Positions 12,425 to 22,901 of a DNA stretch of 64,000 nucleotides are shown here, piece after piece (position 1 is the stretch's first letter; the number at the start of each line of letters is the position of its first letter). The notes under the pieces were generated by a model, which saw only the letters and a program-made list of their open reading frames with translations, was not told where the DNA came from and searched no databases. The DNA lies in NCBI GenBank assembly GCA_015680905.1, contig CM027382.1:14109501-14173500 (forward strand), in the 5' to 3' direction. This DNA comes from Coptis chinensis (lineage: Eukaryota > Streptophyta > Magnoliopsida > Ranunculales > Ranunculaceae). The position numbers and the translations under genes were made by a program.

Positions 12425-14218
12425 TCATGGTGGTTTTGGTACATAGCCTTCCCGCTGTAACAACAATAAGATGTCATTCAATATTTTATATATCTCTTCT
12501 GATTGAGGGTGTGACTTATCTTCAACCAAGAATTCATGGGACTTGCCATCCACCTCTATTGAGCTTAGCCCTGGAGTCTTCTTGACACCTCTGCCTCTCA
12601 TCATACTTCTGACCATACTTACATCATCCCATCTCTTTTCAGTAGCATATATGTTTGCTAAAAGTACATAGTTTCCACTGTCATTCGGATCCAAACCAAG
12701 AAGCTTATCGTACGCCAACTTGCCCATATCCACATTTGCATGCATCCTAGATGCATTAAGAAGAGCACCCCAAGCGGCTTCATCTGGTTCCATGGGCATT
12801 CTCTTTATCAGCTCAAGTGCTTCTTCTAAGCGCCCAACTCGACCAAGTAGGTCAATCATGCACGCATAGTGTTTGTCCTTGGGCTCTATATCAAACACCT
12901 TTTTCATGTTTTTTAAATGTTCCCGTCCTTCAATGACCAAACCACCATGACAACAAGCAGACAAGACACCGACAAGCGTGATATCATCCGGCCTCGGTCC
13001 CAGTCTTTGCATTTGTTTAAAAAGGTTAAGTGCCTCCTCAGTGTACCCATGAACTGCATAACCAGAAATCATCGAATTCCAAGATACCAAATCCCTATCT
13101 GGCATTCTAGTAAAGAATTCCACAGCTGCATCTATACTCCCACATTTAGCACACATGTCTATAAACGCATTTGCCAGCTTAACACTTGGTTTAACTCTCT
13201 TTTGATCAACATAGTAGTGATATATTTTCTTACCTATATCCAAACGACCCAGTTGAGCACAGGAAGAGAATACACATACCAATGTACCCTCAACAGGTCT
13301 CAAAGTAGTCTCCTCCATCTCACGAAACAACTCCAAAGCCTCTTTCGGCTTATTCTTCTGTGAATAACCAGCAATCATTGCATTCCAAGATACCACATTC
13401 TTTTCCACCAATGCATCAAAATATTTTCTCGCAACTTCCAACTCTCCTTTTTTCGCATAACCATCCGTCATAATAGTCCAAGAGTAAACATCCCTTACCA
13501 CCATCCTACCAAAAATTTCTCTAGCAATGTTCAAACACCCACACTTAACATACATATCCATCAATGCATTCAACATATTAAGTTTACATTCAACACTACT
13601 CTTCTCAATATACCCATGAACCAATCTACCTAACCTCAAATCTCCAATAACACAACAAGCAGAAAGCACTGCAACCATAGTAACCTCATTAGGCACAACC
13701 CCACTTCTCAACATCTCATTAAAAATCCTTAACCCCATACTGGGTATACTTTTCTGCACATAACAGTCAATAATAGTAGTCCAAGTAAAAACATCTTTCA
13801 CAACACTTTCATCAAACAAAAGTTTAGCAGAACTTAAAAAACCATACTTTCCATAAAAATGCATTAAAACATTACGTAAAACAAGTTCAGAATCAAAACC
13901 CAACTTACAAACTATACAATGTATCTCCTCATTTACTATAACACCTCCTTTAAACAACTCACATGCTTTTATAGTGAAAACAAAGGTTTGTTTATTCATT
14001 TCAAGATGTTTACGTACCATTTCTCGAAATAAAAAGATTGACACTTTGGACTGTTTTGATTTTGAGTAATGTTTTACAATGGTGTTGTAGATATAAAGAT
14101 TGTTTTGTGAAGTTATGCTTAAGAGATTGGTTGTGTGTGGAATGAGACATGTTCTGATTATGACTGCTTGAATTTGTTTGAAATGCGACATTTTTAAATG
14201 GAGGGGGTAAATGGTCAA
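12425..14218 (-). CDS. PLS-class pentatricopeptide repeat protein, E+ subgroup
   Basis: Intronless 597-residue protein of the PLS-type PPR family, whose members usually specify sites of C-to-U RNA editing in mitochondria or chloroplasts. It has alternating P, L and S motifs. Examples are DVFTWTTIIDCYVQKSIPSM near 143, NVVSWNAMIAGYSQKNKPKE near 275 and DLVSWNSMISGYAVHGYTEE near 379. A long helical E region follows (ACMIDLLGRVGRLEEALELI near 451, then LLANIYATEKRWDDV), and an E+ tail (SHPQSEEIYKILNDI...EGYVP) ends the protein. There is no DYW deaminase domain, so as an editing factor it would need a DYW protein in trans. Two in-frame Met codons (1 and 10) are possible starts and neither gives a strong presequence. 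The target transcript cannot be told from sequence alone. Confidence 0.88.
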   Translation of the reverse strand: MTIYPLHLKMSHFKQIQAVIIRTCLIPHTTNLLSITSQNNLYIYNTIVKHYSKSKQSKVSIFLFREMVRKHLEMNKQTFVFTIKACELFKGGVIVNEEIHCIVCKLGFDSELVLRNVLMHFYGKYGFLSSAKLLFDESVVKDVFTWTTIIDCYVQKSIPSMGLRIFNEMLRSGVVPNEVTMVAVLSACCVIGDLRLGRLVHGYIEKSSVECKLNMLNALMDMYVKCGCLNIAREIFGRMVVRDVYSWTIMTDGYAKKGELEVARKYFDALVEKNVVSWNAMIAGYSQKNKPKEALELFREMEETTLRPVEGTLVCVFSSCAQLGRLDIGKKIYHYYVDQKRVKPSVKLANAFIDMCAKCGSIDAAVEFFTRMPDRDLVSWNSMISGYAVHGYTEEALNLFKQMQRLGPRPDDITLVGVLSACCHGGLVIEGREHLKNMKKVFDIEPKDKHYACMIDLLGRVGRLEEALELIKRMPMEPDEAAWGALLNASRMHANVDMGKLAYDKLLGLDPNDSGNYVLLANIYATEKRWDDVSMVRSMMRGRGVKKTPGLSSIEVDGKSHEFLVEDKSHPQSEEIYKILNDILLLLQREGYVPKPP

Positions 14219-14913
14219 TTTGAGTGATGGGGTTTTGTCCGTTTTGAGGATTAGTCTGATTTTTGTGTTTGAATTTCATTTTGGTTTTGAAGAAGAAGAA
14301 GAGTGGGTGTCACTTTATATATCACTCATGTATATCCAAAAATATCGGAAAAATATCAGGGCATATCGGTTATGTATATCAAAAAATCAGGTGACGGGTA
14401 TATATGTTTGATTTATATTTAACTAGAATAACTGCCGTGCAGTGCGTAAACGGAGAGTAGTGGGAGAGATAGAGAGAAGAGAGAATGAGGACAGAAAGAA
14501 ACCTACCAAATGGTCCGCTCACTTGACTATCATTCTATCAACACCTGAATACGTGACTACTGCCACTTATAAATCACAGATTTCTACAAGAAGCACCAAT
14601 AGGAAAACACGGATGAGTTGCTGATGTGAGGAACTGGAAAGTCGAAACTCGTACTCAATTCATTAAGATTGCGAAAGAAAAAAATGATTAAGGTATTTGT
14701 TTACATTTACATGAAAAAACGAAAAGTGTAATCGAACAATCCTACAAAACTGATCATATTCCCTTGCCCGAATAAGTTAAATGCTGGGCCAAATATCAGT
14801 AATAACTCATATATGATGCTAAAGGTGTTGCAACTGTCGCCTAACTGGAAGAGTCGGCCAATAAATAACTAGCACAACATGACTGATACATCTGTATTAT
14901 CAGTTGTTGGATG
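14219..14913. other. Intergenic region between the PPR-E+ gene and the GNTI 3' UTR
   Basis: The left part is the PPR promoter (start codon at 14218, gene running left). The right part is beyond the GNTI 3' UTR. No coding sequence or repeat with clear borders is seen. Confidence 0.35.
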
Positions 14914-15026
14914 TTATGAACCTTGAAAGAGCTCATCAGTAATCCTGTCTGAGAGGTGCTTCGCCCAAAGTTCATATTGTCTCAGCACTCTTCCCTTCCA
15001 TGTCAATTCCTTCACTTCTAACAACT
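14914..15026 (-). other. Probable 3' UTR exon of GNTI containing a 36-codon open frame
   Basis: After the GNTI stop at 15246-15248 the minus strand shows GGCAGAG/GTCAGT, a donor with GT at 15237-15236. An acceptor lies at 15028-15027 (ACAG/AG). Together they define a 211-bp 3' UTR intron and a further exon. That exon is open in one frame from the acceptor to a TAA at 14914-14916 and reads, in part, VKELTWKGRVLRQYELWAKH. Arabidopsis GNTI is remembered as having 18 introns, which fits an extra untranslated exon. The open frame may be chance or the last exon of another gene. Confidence 0.4.
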
Positions 15027-15245
15027 CTGTTTCTTATCAAGAGGACCAAAATGAATATCGAAAAGGCTTCACATATAGAACAAACAATATTAGTTAAGTT
15101 TAAATTTTCTAGAATATGAGTCCCTTTTCTTCTCTACGATTTAATGACTAATTCTGATGCCAACAGATTGGAATCTCAATACAAATCTATCAATCAACAA
15201 TGACATTTAAAAAAATACAAATCTATCAATCACTGACCTCTGCCA

Positions 15246-18200
15246 TCAGGTATTTCCAATTCCAAGCTGCTTCAGAGAGTCGGGGCCAATGAGGAAAATA
15301 CGCCTAGGGGTTTGGTATCTGAAAACCACCACTCCTTTATATGCCGTTCTAGGGATACCATCCTGGAAACAAAAGTATAATTCAAAACGTGCGAAAAATT
15401 TAATTTCTTATGTAGCAAAATGATGCAAGAACTGAACTTAGGGAAGAAAACATAAAGAATAAGCAAACAAGCCAAGTTGGATGGCAGTTCCACAGGATGT
15501 ATTATATAGGATAATAGCAAGTAAAATTTAAGAGAAGTTATAATGGCTTATAAAAGTTGATATATAAGTTTAATAGCATCAAGCACTTATCACGTTTAAG
15601 GTATCAGCAAACATATAGAGAAATTGTTTTTGTGTGTGCCTGTGACTCTGCCATTGTAGTTATACTTGATTAGAAGTTCTGCATAATCGAGACTCGTGAA
15701 TCGTGATCAGTCTGTTCACTCGACAAATCACGAGTTATGTTTTAAGGACACTTTGAGGCTGAGATATAGATATTCATATGACTCTAAGCCTGTGCAGTTA
15801 AATCGCTACTCGTTTGAAGAGTGAGTAGCGAGTAGGTGTAATCAGTCGGGGATTAATCGGCATTAATCGGGCAATTTTTCATAACTCTATTTCTTTACAA
15901 ATACTTGTTAATATATTTAACATTGAAATACCAACATAATGGAGCCAATTAAGAACCCAATCAATCAATAAACAATCAAAACACTCAATCAACTAAAATA
16001 AATATGATTAAAGTGTAGATCAACTAATTGTCTGGTAAGAGGGAGAAGGGGGGTAAAGAACCTTGGTCTTTACGTGCCCCCCATTCATAATCGACAACCG
16101 GGGTATCTCGTAACCACGGTCGGTCAAATCATAGCCGGCATGCGATTCCCATTGTCACTCCTAGACGTCGAAGTGTGCAACCACTTTCACATTTCCCCCT
16201 ACCAAGGAATCGGTAATTTCTGGAGGATAATGTACGCTGGAAACCATTATAACAAATCCAGAGAACCCAAGATAACACTTCGTGACATCATATCTCATTA
16301 ATATATAAAATAGAGTACCAAGGATGTGAGCCTAGGGTACCATTCTTTCTGTGTGCGTCCCAGGAAACAATCATTCATAGTCTGCATTACCACCTTGGAC
16401 AAGGCCTGACACCACTCCTTGTACGTTTCAGGGAACTTCATGTCTGCGGACATCCCAAGCGATACGACTCTTTCTCATCTAGCTTTTCTTACCAGTGGTG
16501 AGTGTCCCTACTTATCTCCCTTCATATGTGAGATATATTCCGCTAACTGAATGTCTATTTTTCCCTTGCACAGGCTGGAAGGCTGATTCTAAGTCACGCA
16601 TCTACGCGGGTATTACTTCGCCCGTCTTTCAACAACTCCGTAGCTGGGGGTATACACAATCAGAAGTCCTCGGTATAAAGAACCCTTCTCCCTCTTACCA
16701 GCCGTCCATCTGTCTGCCACCCTTGGTCTTAAATAGTGAACACAATCAATAAACAATCAAAACACTCGAATCGGCGAAATGTCAAGTTCGATGTTTAACA
16801 GTGAAATAGTGAACACAATTATTCAGCTAATCAGCACGTATTAATCAGCTAATCGGCCGACTACTTGGGGAGTTTTTGAGCCCGATTGTCATTGGGAATT
16901 AAATTGTTAGTCGGGTCGGCTAAGCAGCGAGTACTCAACGATTTAACTGCCCAGCTCTAGGCCAAATATTTCCACTTCGTCAATCAGTGACTTACATAAA
17001 TAGTGTCAATCTCAAAGAGGAACTTTATCGAGAAGAAGAAAGCTAGACAGAAGAAAAATATAAAGAGAATGCAAAATAGGAGAATGGATTACCTTCCATT
17101 CTTCAAATATTCCAAACTGACGAGCTATGCGCTCAAAATCTGCCTGGTCTTTGTACTGGATGCGCACATCACCATCAATATTATATGCCTTGAGGACGAC
17201 ATCACTTCCATGAACAGGTGTTGCATTTGACACAATGTTGCCAAAGTGCCTTACGTAATTTTCCTGCCAAAAAAAGGTATTTATGGATTACAGGAAAATA
17301 AGAGTAACACTTTCACTGCGTGCCATTTGTGAAATAATTTACCTCCATCAAATAGCTCAGATCCATTGATTTCCAATCAACCTTTGGAAAGAACAAAAAA
17401 ATAGGATCAAACAAATACATTTAAGACATACATATAAGACTGTTGAAAATAATATGATGGCAAAAACAAAAATTACTCACATGACCGTCATTCATCTTAA
17501 TAGGCTCCAGGTATTGCTTGAAGAACTGCCCCATACTAGAACCCTGCAACCCAAAATCAAGGAATTGACTGATTCTGAACTCAAAAGACTTTCTATAAAG
17601 CACAACACAAAGGAACAAAAGCCAAATATAGGCATAATGAAAACAAGCTGCATTCACACTACTAAAGTAGTCTAACAGAATAAACTGGAGTTTATCAACA
17701 CAGTTGTATTTCTATAATCAAAGACAAGATTAGTAGTACGATGCTAGGAATAGTTGAATATTGATTAGACAAGCTGTATCTTTCTAGAGTCTTCTGCTCA
17801 AAAGAGGTTTGCATATTAGAAATTTCCTTGAAAAGATGGGAGATTAAATATTTTGGACTTAACTATTTCAGAACCTCAAGAGAAGTGTTGGGTCACATGC
17901 TGATCTGAATCTGAAGGATCTATTTGAAAGGACCTTGTGTTCCAAATGATTACAGAGACAACATATGTCACGTCTCAAATGAACATATAATGTATTAATG
18001 CAGATAATTATGTAAAGTGAAATATCACTAACTAGTCAGAAAAAGGAAAAGGAAAAGCATCAACATGGGATAGTCCTTTTCTGATTATAAAATGACGGTT
18101 CTTTAGATTTGCATATCAAGTAAAGATACATACATGTTCACCAAAATTGTAAGTCCTGCACACTTCTGGACGTACAAACTGTCGGCCTTTGTGGTTCTCT

Positions 18201-21200
18201 TTTAATCTTAGCCAGTCATCCCAGTAAGTGTAATATTGTCAAGGAAAAGTGATGGAACATAGACAAGAAATATTTCAAAATATGATTTAAGAACTAGAAC
18301 ACAGTATGCCAAGAAGGATATGCCCTAGGCCACTTCGGTGATAGCTCATCCCATGTAGATTTTGTCAACATCCATCCAAGTCCGGGAAAGAAATCTGAAC
18401 GGTATAGACTATCTGCAGGAAATTTCAAAGAGCTGTTTATGAAAAAAAAAGGCATGTCCAAGTAACATTAACTTTGTTCTGATGTCTAAAAGATGATGAA
18501 TGAAATGAGATAATATTGCAGTTATTTTGTAACTTACTGGCATCATGAACAAATTGCTTCTGCCCATTGTCGTTCCATGAGGAAACTGCCATAATGGTCC
18601 TGTTACAATACCATATCAAGCAACATGGCATAAGAGAACATTTAGGGTTAGCAAGACTTGAGCTTAAGTAATCAAAAGAAGAAGAAAAGTACCCCATCCA
18701 AGCTTTAGTTCATCAAAAAAACATACTTATCCTTTTCAAGTAGAGTTGCTGCAGCCTCAAAGTAGTCGAAAAAGTCCACAGATATCTCCATGTCATCTGT
18801 CTTTCAAACAGATATTTTATTACATACATGTCGCTGACATTGTATAGTTCCATAAAAGATGGAAACAAAAGTATAATCAGTAAGAACATTTCTGGTCACC
18901 TTCCAAGATGATTACTCTGGCGAAGTTATGCTTGTAAAACAATTCATCCAATGCCCATTTGTAGTGACCTGGAACAATAATGATTCAGTGGTGAAAAATA
19001 AAGAAAGAGCAGGAGATAAAGCAATCATTACTTGCAATTTTGTAGTATGCGATCAACTCCCCTGGCCTTTCAGTATGAACTTGACCAAAATCCAAATGCT
19101 GCAGTTAAACGAAATAAGTCACTGGAGTAGCTTGAATTTGTCTTCTTGAATATTCAAATTTGATATATTCTATTTCTATCTTTAAAGGTGTTTATATATA
19201 TTCTGTGTAGGAAATGGAATATAAAACACATTTGTTAACAGAGCATACTAATGTTAGTACTATGCTGAATTTACCAACCATACTTGCAGTGTGCATAGTT
19301 AATGCAGAGGGAATGGCGGAACCACTGCCTGTTCTGGTGTGTGTGTGTTTGCTAAATGGGAATTTTTATTAGTGTATGTGTGTCCGTTGTTATATGTGTG
19401 GTCCCTTTAACATCAGCTTGGGCATTTGGTATAAAGAGTTCCATTTATTTGAAAATTTCCCCCATCAGGAACCAGCAATCACGTGATTCCTTGCCATAGC
19501 GTGTATCTTGGCGTTGGAGGGATGTAAGAAAGAAAATTAATGAGCACTCAAGAAAGAAAGAAAGAATTGCTTCTTTACAAAGACCCATGGATTACCACAA
19601 TATGCAACCTGCAACTTTGGGCGTAATCCAAACCTGAAGGGCTCAACCAGACTCAGGTCTTGAAATAGCTGACATATTTTGCACTTACAGTTTGCTTCAG
19701 GTTAAGATTGGAAGAGCCGAATACGGAATACAATACTATATATACCAAGTATATTGAATAAACTAAAAAACAAAACTAAGTCGGTGATGTATTTTTTTAT
19801 AAACTACTTTCAGTTATCTCTGGTACAACTTTTATCCGTTTTTCTTAACATCATATTCATATATAACGATTACTAGCAAGGAATATAAAGTTAACATCAA
19901 ACTCCACATTTGAACTAGAACCAGATACACACCCAAGTTTGATATTTGCCCCAAATATTTTCAAACACAAAGAGACCTAAAGTTCACCTGCATATAAGTA
20001 AGCTGGTTGTAACTTAAAGCTTTCTTCTTCACATTTTCATCTGCCCCATCCTGAAAAAACATACAACCAGATTTTGTTGCAGCATTTCACACTACATACA
20101 TTCAAGAGACAAGTCTTCCATGTTTGTCTCAATAAATAAATAGTAAAGTACAAAACGAATGTGGCACAGAGAAGGATTATGCATATAATTACCTGGGATA
20201 CGAAAAGTGGGAACTTCGAAGCAACAGAGAGTTGATATCTGAAATATATGAATAATAGATATCTGAAGTCTGAATATATGGTAGTTAAGTAGGTGTGAAA
20301 GCACATTTTTCAAGACAATAATAGTGTTGAAAATAAGAAAGGTCGGGACAGTCATACTTTAAAATAGAATCAATTGTTCGTTCCAAATAATCTGGGCGAC
20401 TGCAAGCCATTACCACAACAGCTGCCACTGGAACCTGAAAATTTCCAGAATGCAGGGAGGTTTGATATTGTACATGCTATATTTCTGAAACTTGAAGGGG
20501 GTCGGTGATATTGTACATGCTATATTCCAGAAAGTCTGTTCACCTGTACATTGTCAATTAATTTATGTACGCCTTTTCCTGCAACCAGAAAGTATAAAAT
20601 TTTAAAACACAGATATGATAACAGATCTTAAAGTTGGGAACTCCAAATTTGAAAGTATGATTCACTAGAATAATAAGAAGAAAGAACCAAGTAACAGACA
20701 AATCGTGAGTACATACTTTCAAGATCTTGGAGGAGAGCTCTCAACTGTCCACACTCTTCATCTCGACGCTTTTTTTCTTCTGAAAATGCAGTAATTGTTA
20801 ATTAAATAAGGACCAGACCAGTAATACAAATCTTGTTAGACAACAAGCGATAAAACAGCACTAGAAATGTTCCACAGACCAGATAATTACTGCTTACCAG
20901 AAACACAGCTATAAGCTATTATTCAAAACAATCTTATAATTTTTTATACAACTGTATCATATGAAGATATCTAGACCATGGATGTGTTTATCTGTATAGG
21001 ACAATTCTATTTGAAGTTACACGATGTATTAACAATGTGTCAGCCACTCAGACTCATGTCACGTCAAAAACCTTAGTTAGTTCATTTTTTTTCTATGGGT
21101 AGTGGCCTCGCTCTCCTGGGCAAGATTCGTAATATTCACTGTTCCATGCTTGCTAGTTCGTCCTTGTTCTTTCCATATACATTCTTCTCATATTGAAACT

Positions 21201-22166
21201 ACAGATAACTAGAGCTATAAGGAGATACAAGATTTAAAAATAAGGTTACTGTCGAAGCACCTAATTGCTAATTCCTTAAATTCGACTATTGTCTCTTTCC
21301 TCCTGTTGATCTCATTTCACCACAAAGGAAAGGACAATAATGAACAATATTTCATATAATTGCATATATTTGTGTCAAAATCATCCTTACATCTATTTTT
21401 AGAAGATTTGATTGTGTGAGTGGCTATGTTTGATTCAAAGAAACGAAATTCCTGTAAAATGAAGGGTGTTCCAGGAATCTTAATTCCTATAATCAAAGGC
21501 AACCTTCACTCTGTATTTCCTTTAGAGTTATATATACCATTTGTCAGCTAAAAAGCTATGTAATCAAATGTGCCACCTGGGCAGCTATGTACAGATATGG
21601 CCCTGACTCAAAACCTCACGCAAAATTTTCCTCTTCCATATTTTCATACTAAAATAAAGTAACAAAATATGAATTAAACAAAAGTCCAAGAAGCATACCT
21701 TCGAGCGCCACAATTCGGCCCTGTTGTACGCTAATTTGGTCAATCAATAACCGCGTTTGACTTGTACAGTGGCTCTCAGATTCAATCTGTTCAACAAACA
21801 ACAGAATAACAATCTTATCAGAGTAGATAATCCTTGAATGCTTCCAATATGTATACCTAACCTAGAAGTGTTAGAAATCTGATGGTGCTAAATGTAACAT
21901 AAACATACTGCAGCAGCGAGGCGGTCAGCATACCCAGATTGTGTAGCAAAAAGTCTCATCTAAATATAACAGAAACAAAAAACATAAAGCATATTTGATC
22001 ATTAAAAATTCCACAAGCATGAATGCAATAATAATAATAATAATAATAATAATGGTTTAAAAGAAATGGGAAATTGAGGGGAAATAAATACAAGTACCTG
22101 GATGTAGATAAATGCGACTGCAGCAGCAATAAGAAGGATTCGAACATCGCATATGTTTCTTGCCAT
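15246..22166 (-). CDS. GNTI: Alpha-1,3-mannosyl-glycoprotein 2-beta-N-acetylglucosaminyltransferase (GnT I), GT13 family
   Basis: Golgi type II membrane enzyme that adds the first GlcNAc to Man5GlcNAc2 and opens complex N-glycan synthesis (Arabidopsis CGL1). Eighteen coding exons: 22098-22166, 21909-21959, 21699-21786, 20717-20779, 20544-20578, 20358-20434, 20193-20238, 19988-20050, 19032-19098, 18900-18968, 18727-18796, 18538-18599, 18322-18412, 18134-18227, 17481-17543, 17343-17381, 17093-17263 and 15246-15362. They sum to 1335 nt = 444 residues, the Arabidopsis length, with every phase compatible. A signal anchor lies at residues ~6-24 ([16 protein letters not shown]), a stem to ~100, then the GT13 domain: [20 protein letters not shown] (103-122), the metal-binding EDD motif at 209-211 in [24 protein letters not shown] (237-250), FFPGLGWML (260-268) and [17 protein letters not shown] (285-301). 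An in-frame ATG 24 nt upstream could extend the N-terminus, but the MARN start fits the family. All introns are GT-AG except intron 13, which is U12-type. Confidence 0.97.
15785..16959. mobile_element. Non-autonomous terminal-inverted-repeat element, hAT-like by its ends, in GNTI intron 17
   Basis: The left end TAAGCCTGTGCAGTTAAATC is matched by the reverse complement of the right end, TAGAGCTGGGCAGTTAAATC, and the similarity continues into CTACTCG / GTACTCG. Sub-terminal AATCGGC and AATCAGC motifs recur on both sides. Such TAGNGNTGGGCA ends are common among plant hAT-derived MITEs. I found no clean 8-bp target-site duplication, so the class is inferred. There is no transposase frame. A second inverted-repeat unit lies inside it. 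Confidence 0.6.
16032..16701. repeat. Nested 670-bp unit bounded by a perfect 19-bp inverted repeat
   Basis: CTGGTAAGAGGGAGAAGGG at 16032-16050 is the exact reverse complement of 16683-16701. Outside it a direct repeat (CAATCAATAAACAATCAAAA at about 15962 and 16747) flanks both sides. A CCTTGGTCTT direct repeat also occurs near 16061 and 16724. Inside, 16074-16301 (plus) is open and includes [20 protein letters not shown], which recalls the domain of plant 'putative gypsy type transposon' proteins (PF04195), weakly. Interpretation: a small element or rearranged fragment inserted in the larger inverted-repeat element. Confidence 0.55.
18228..18321 (-). other. U12-type (AT-AC) intron in GNTI
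   Basis: Intron 13 starts ATATCCTTCT (18321 downward), a perfect U12 5' splice site. It carries the branch-point match TTCCTTGAC at 18246-18238 and ends TTACAC at 18228, 11 nt after the branch A at 18239. No GT-AG alternative restores the reading frame. With these borders the junction reads WPRA/YWDDWL, identical in spacing to the family. The intron is 94 bp and splits the codon of Ala284 after its second base. Confidence 0.93.
22026..22053. repeat. (ATA)n trinucleotide microsatellite in GNTI intron 1
   Basis: About nine uninterrupted ATA/TAA units between coding exons 1 and 2 of GNTI. Confidence 0.95.
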
Positions 22167-22640
22167 GCCCCCTTCCTTTTTCTCACTCATAAAATTAGCG
22201 GGTCTTTTTTACTAGTTTACCATCAGTGTTTATTTCAACAGATAGTGGTAAGTGAGGAACACTCACGTGGCCCAATGGGTCAGGTGAGTCTGACAAAATA
22301 TAATATTTCTTTTGGACTGGCAGCATCAAAACTCAAAAGTCTAGTTTGATACTTTGATGGCGGTCTGACTGATTTGCTTGGTCAAGCCGTGACCAAGGAA
22401 GGAACAGAATTAGGATTTCTTGATTATCGAAAAAAAAAAAAAAAGGGATTCCTTGACTTACTCCTGTTATTTTCGGTAAAAAAGTACTTTACGTTTTGCG
22501 ATATTTTATCATTTTATGTGTTATTATCCAATATCTACTGACATGAAGCTGACTGAAAGGTAGGCGTTCAAGCGAATATATCGGCACTGCATCAATATTA
22601 AATTTCATAACATTTTTTTTTATATAAAGATAGTTATTAT
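22167..22640 (-). promoter_or_regulatory. GNTI upstream region, cut short by a LINE
   Basis: About 475 bp separate the GNTI start codon from the target-site duplication of the LINE. GNTI leader and core promoter must lie here unless transcription starts inside the LINE. No TATA box was assigned with confidence. Confidence 0.45.
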
Positions 22641-22659
22641 AACAATTTCAAACTACAGT
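22641..22659. repeat. Left target-site duplication of the LINE
   Basis: AACAATTTCAAACTACAGT, matching 29420-29438 with a single difference (C versus T at the 15th base). Confidence 0.9.
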
Positions 22660-22901
22660 GTGGGAAAAGTTTGGGAAGTTTAAACTGCTCCACTCTTTTT
22701 TCTGCTCTGCTGCGGCTCAAAGCAGCTCATACCAAATTATTCCCCCCTCTTTTTTCACGTTCAAAATTCAAAATTTTTACTGAGCTAAGCTTATGCGGAG
22801 TAGTTTTAGTTGTCTTATTTCTTTGCTTCACGTTTTTAGTTGTTTTAGCTGTCTTAGTTCTCTGGCAATCTAGTCTCTGATAGCCTAAGCAGTTCTGGTA
22901 G

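Larger units (their letters stand above)
15363..17092 (-). other. GNTI intron 17, 1.73 kb, containing inserted repeats
   Basis: The largest intron of the gene (most others are near 75-800 bp). Donor GTAATC and acceptor CAG are intact. Its size is explained by an approximately 1.18-kb inverted-repeat element at 15785-16959. Confidence 0.9.

Noticed and set aside
22166-22190. Upstream in-frame ATG of GNTI (adds eight residues, MSEKKEGG)
   Set aside because: The family start MARN at 22166 gives the standard 444-residue protein. The upstream ATG is noted as possible but not chosen.
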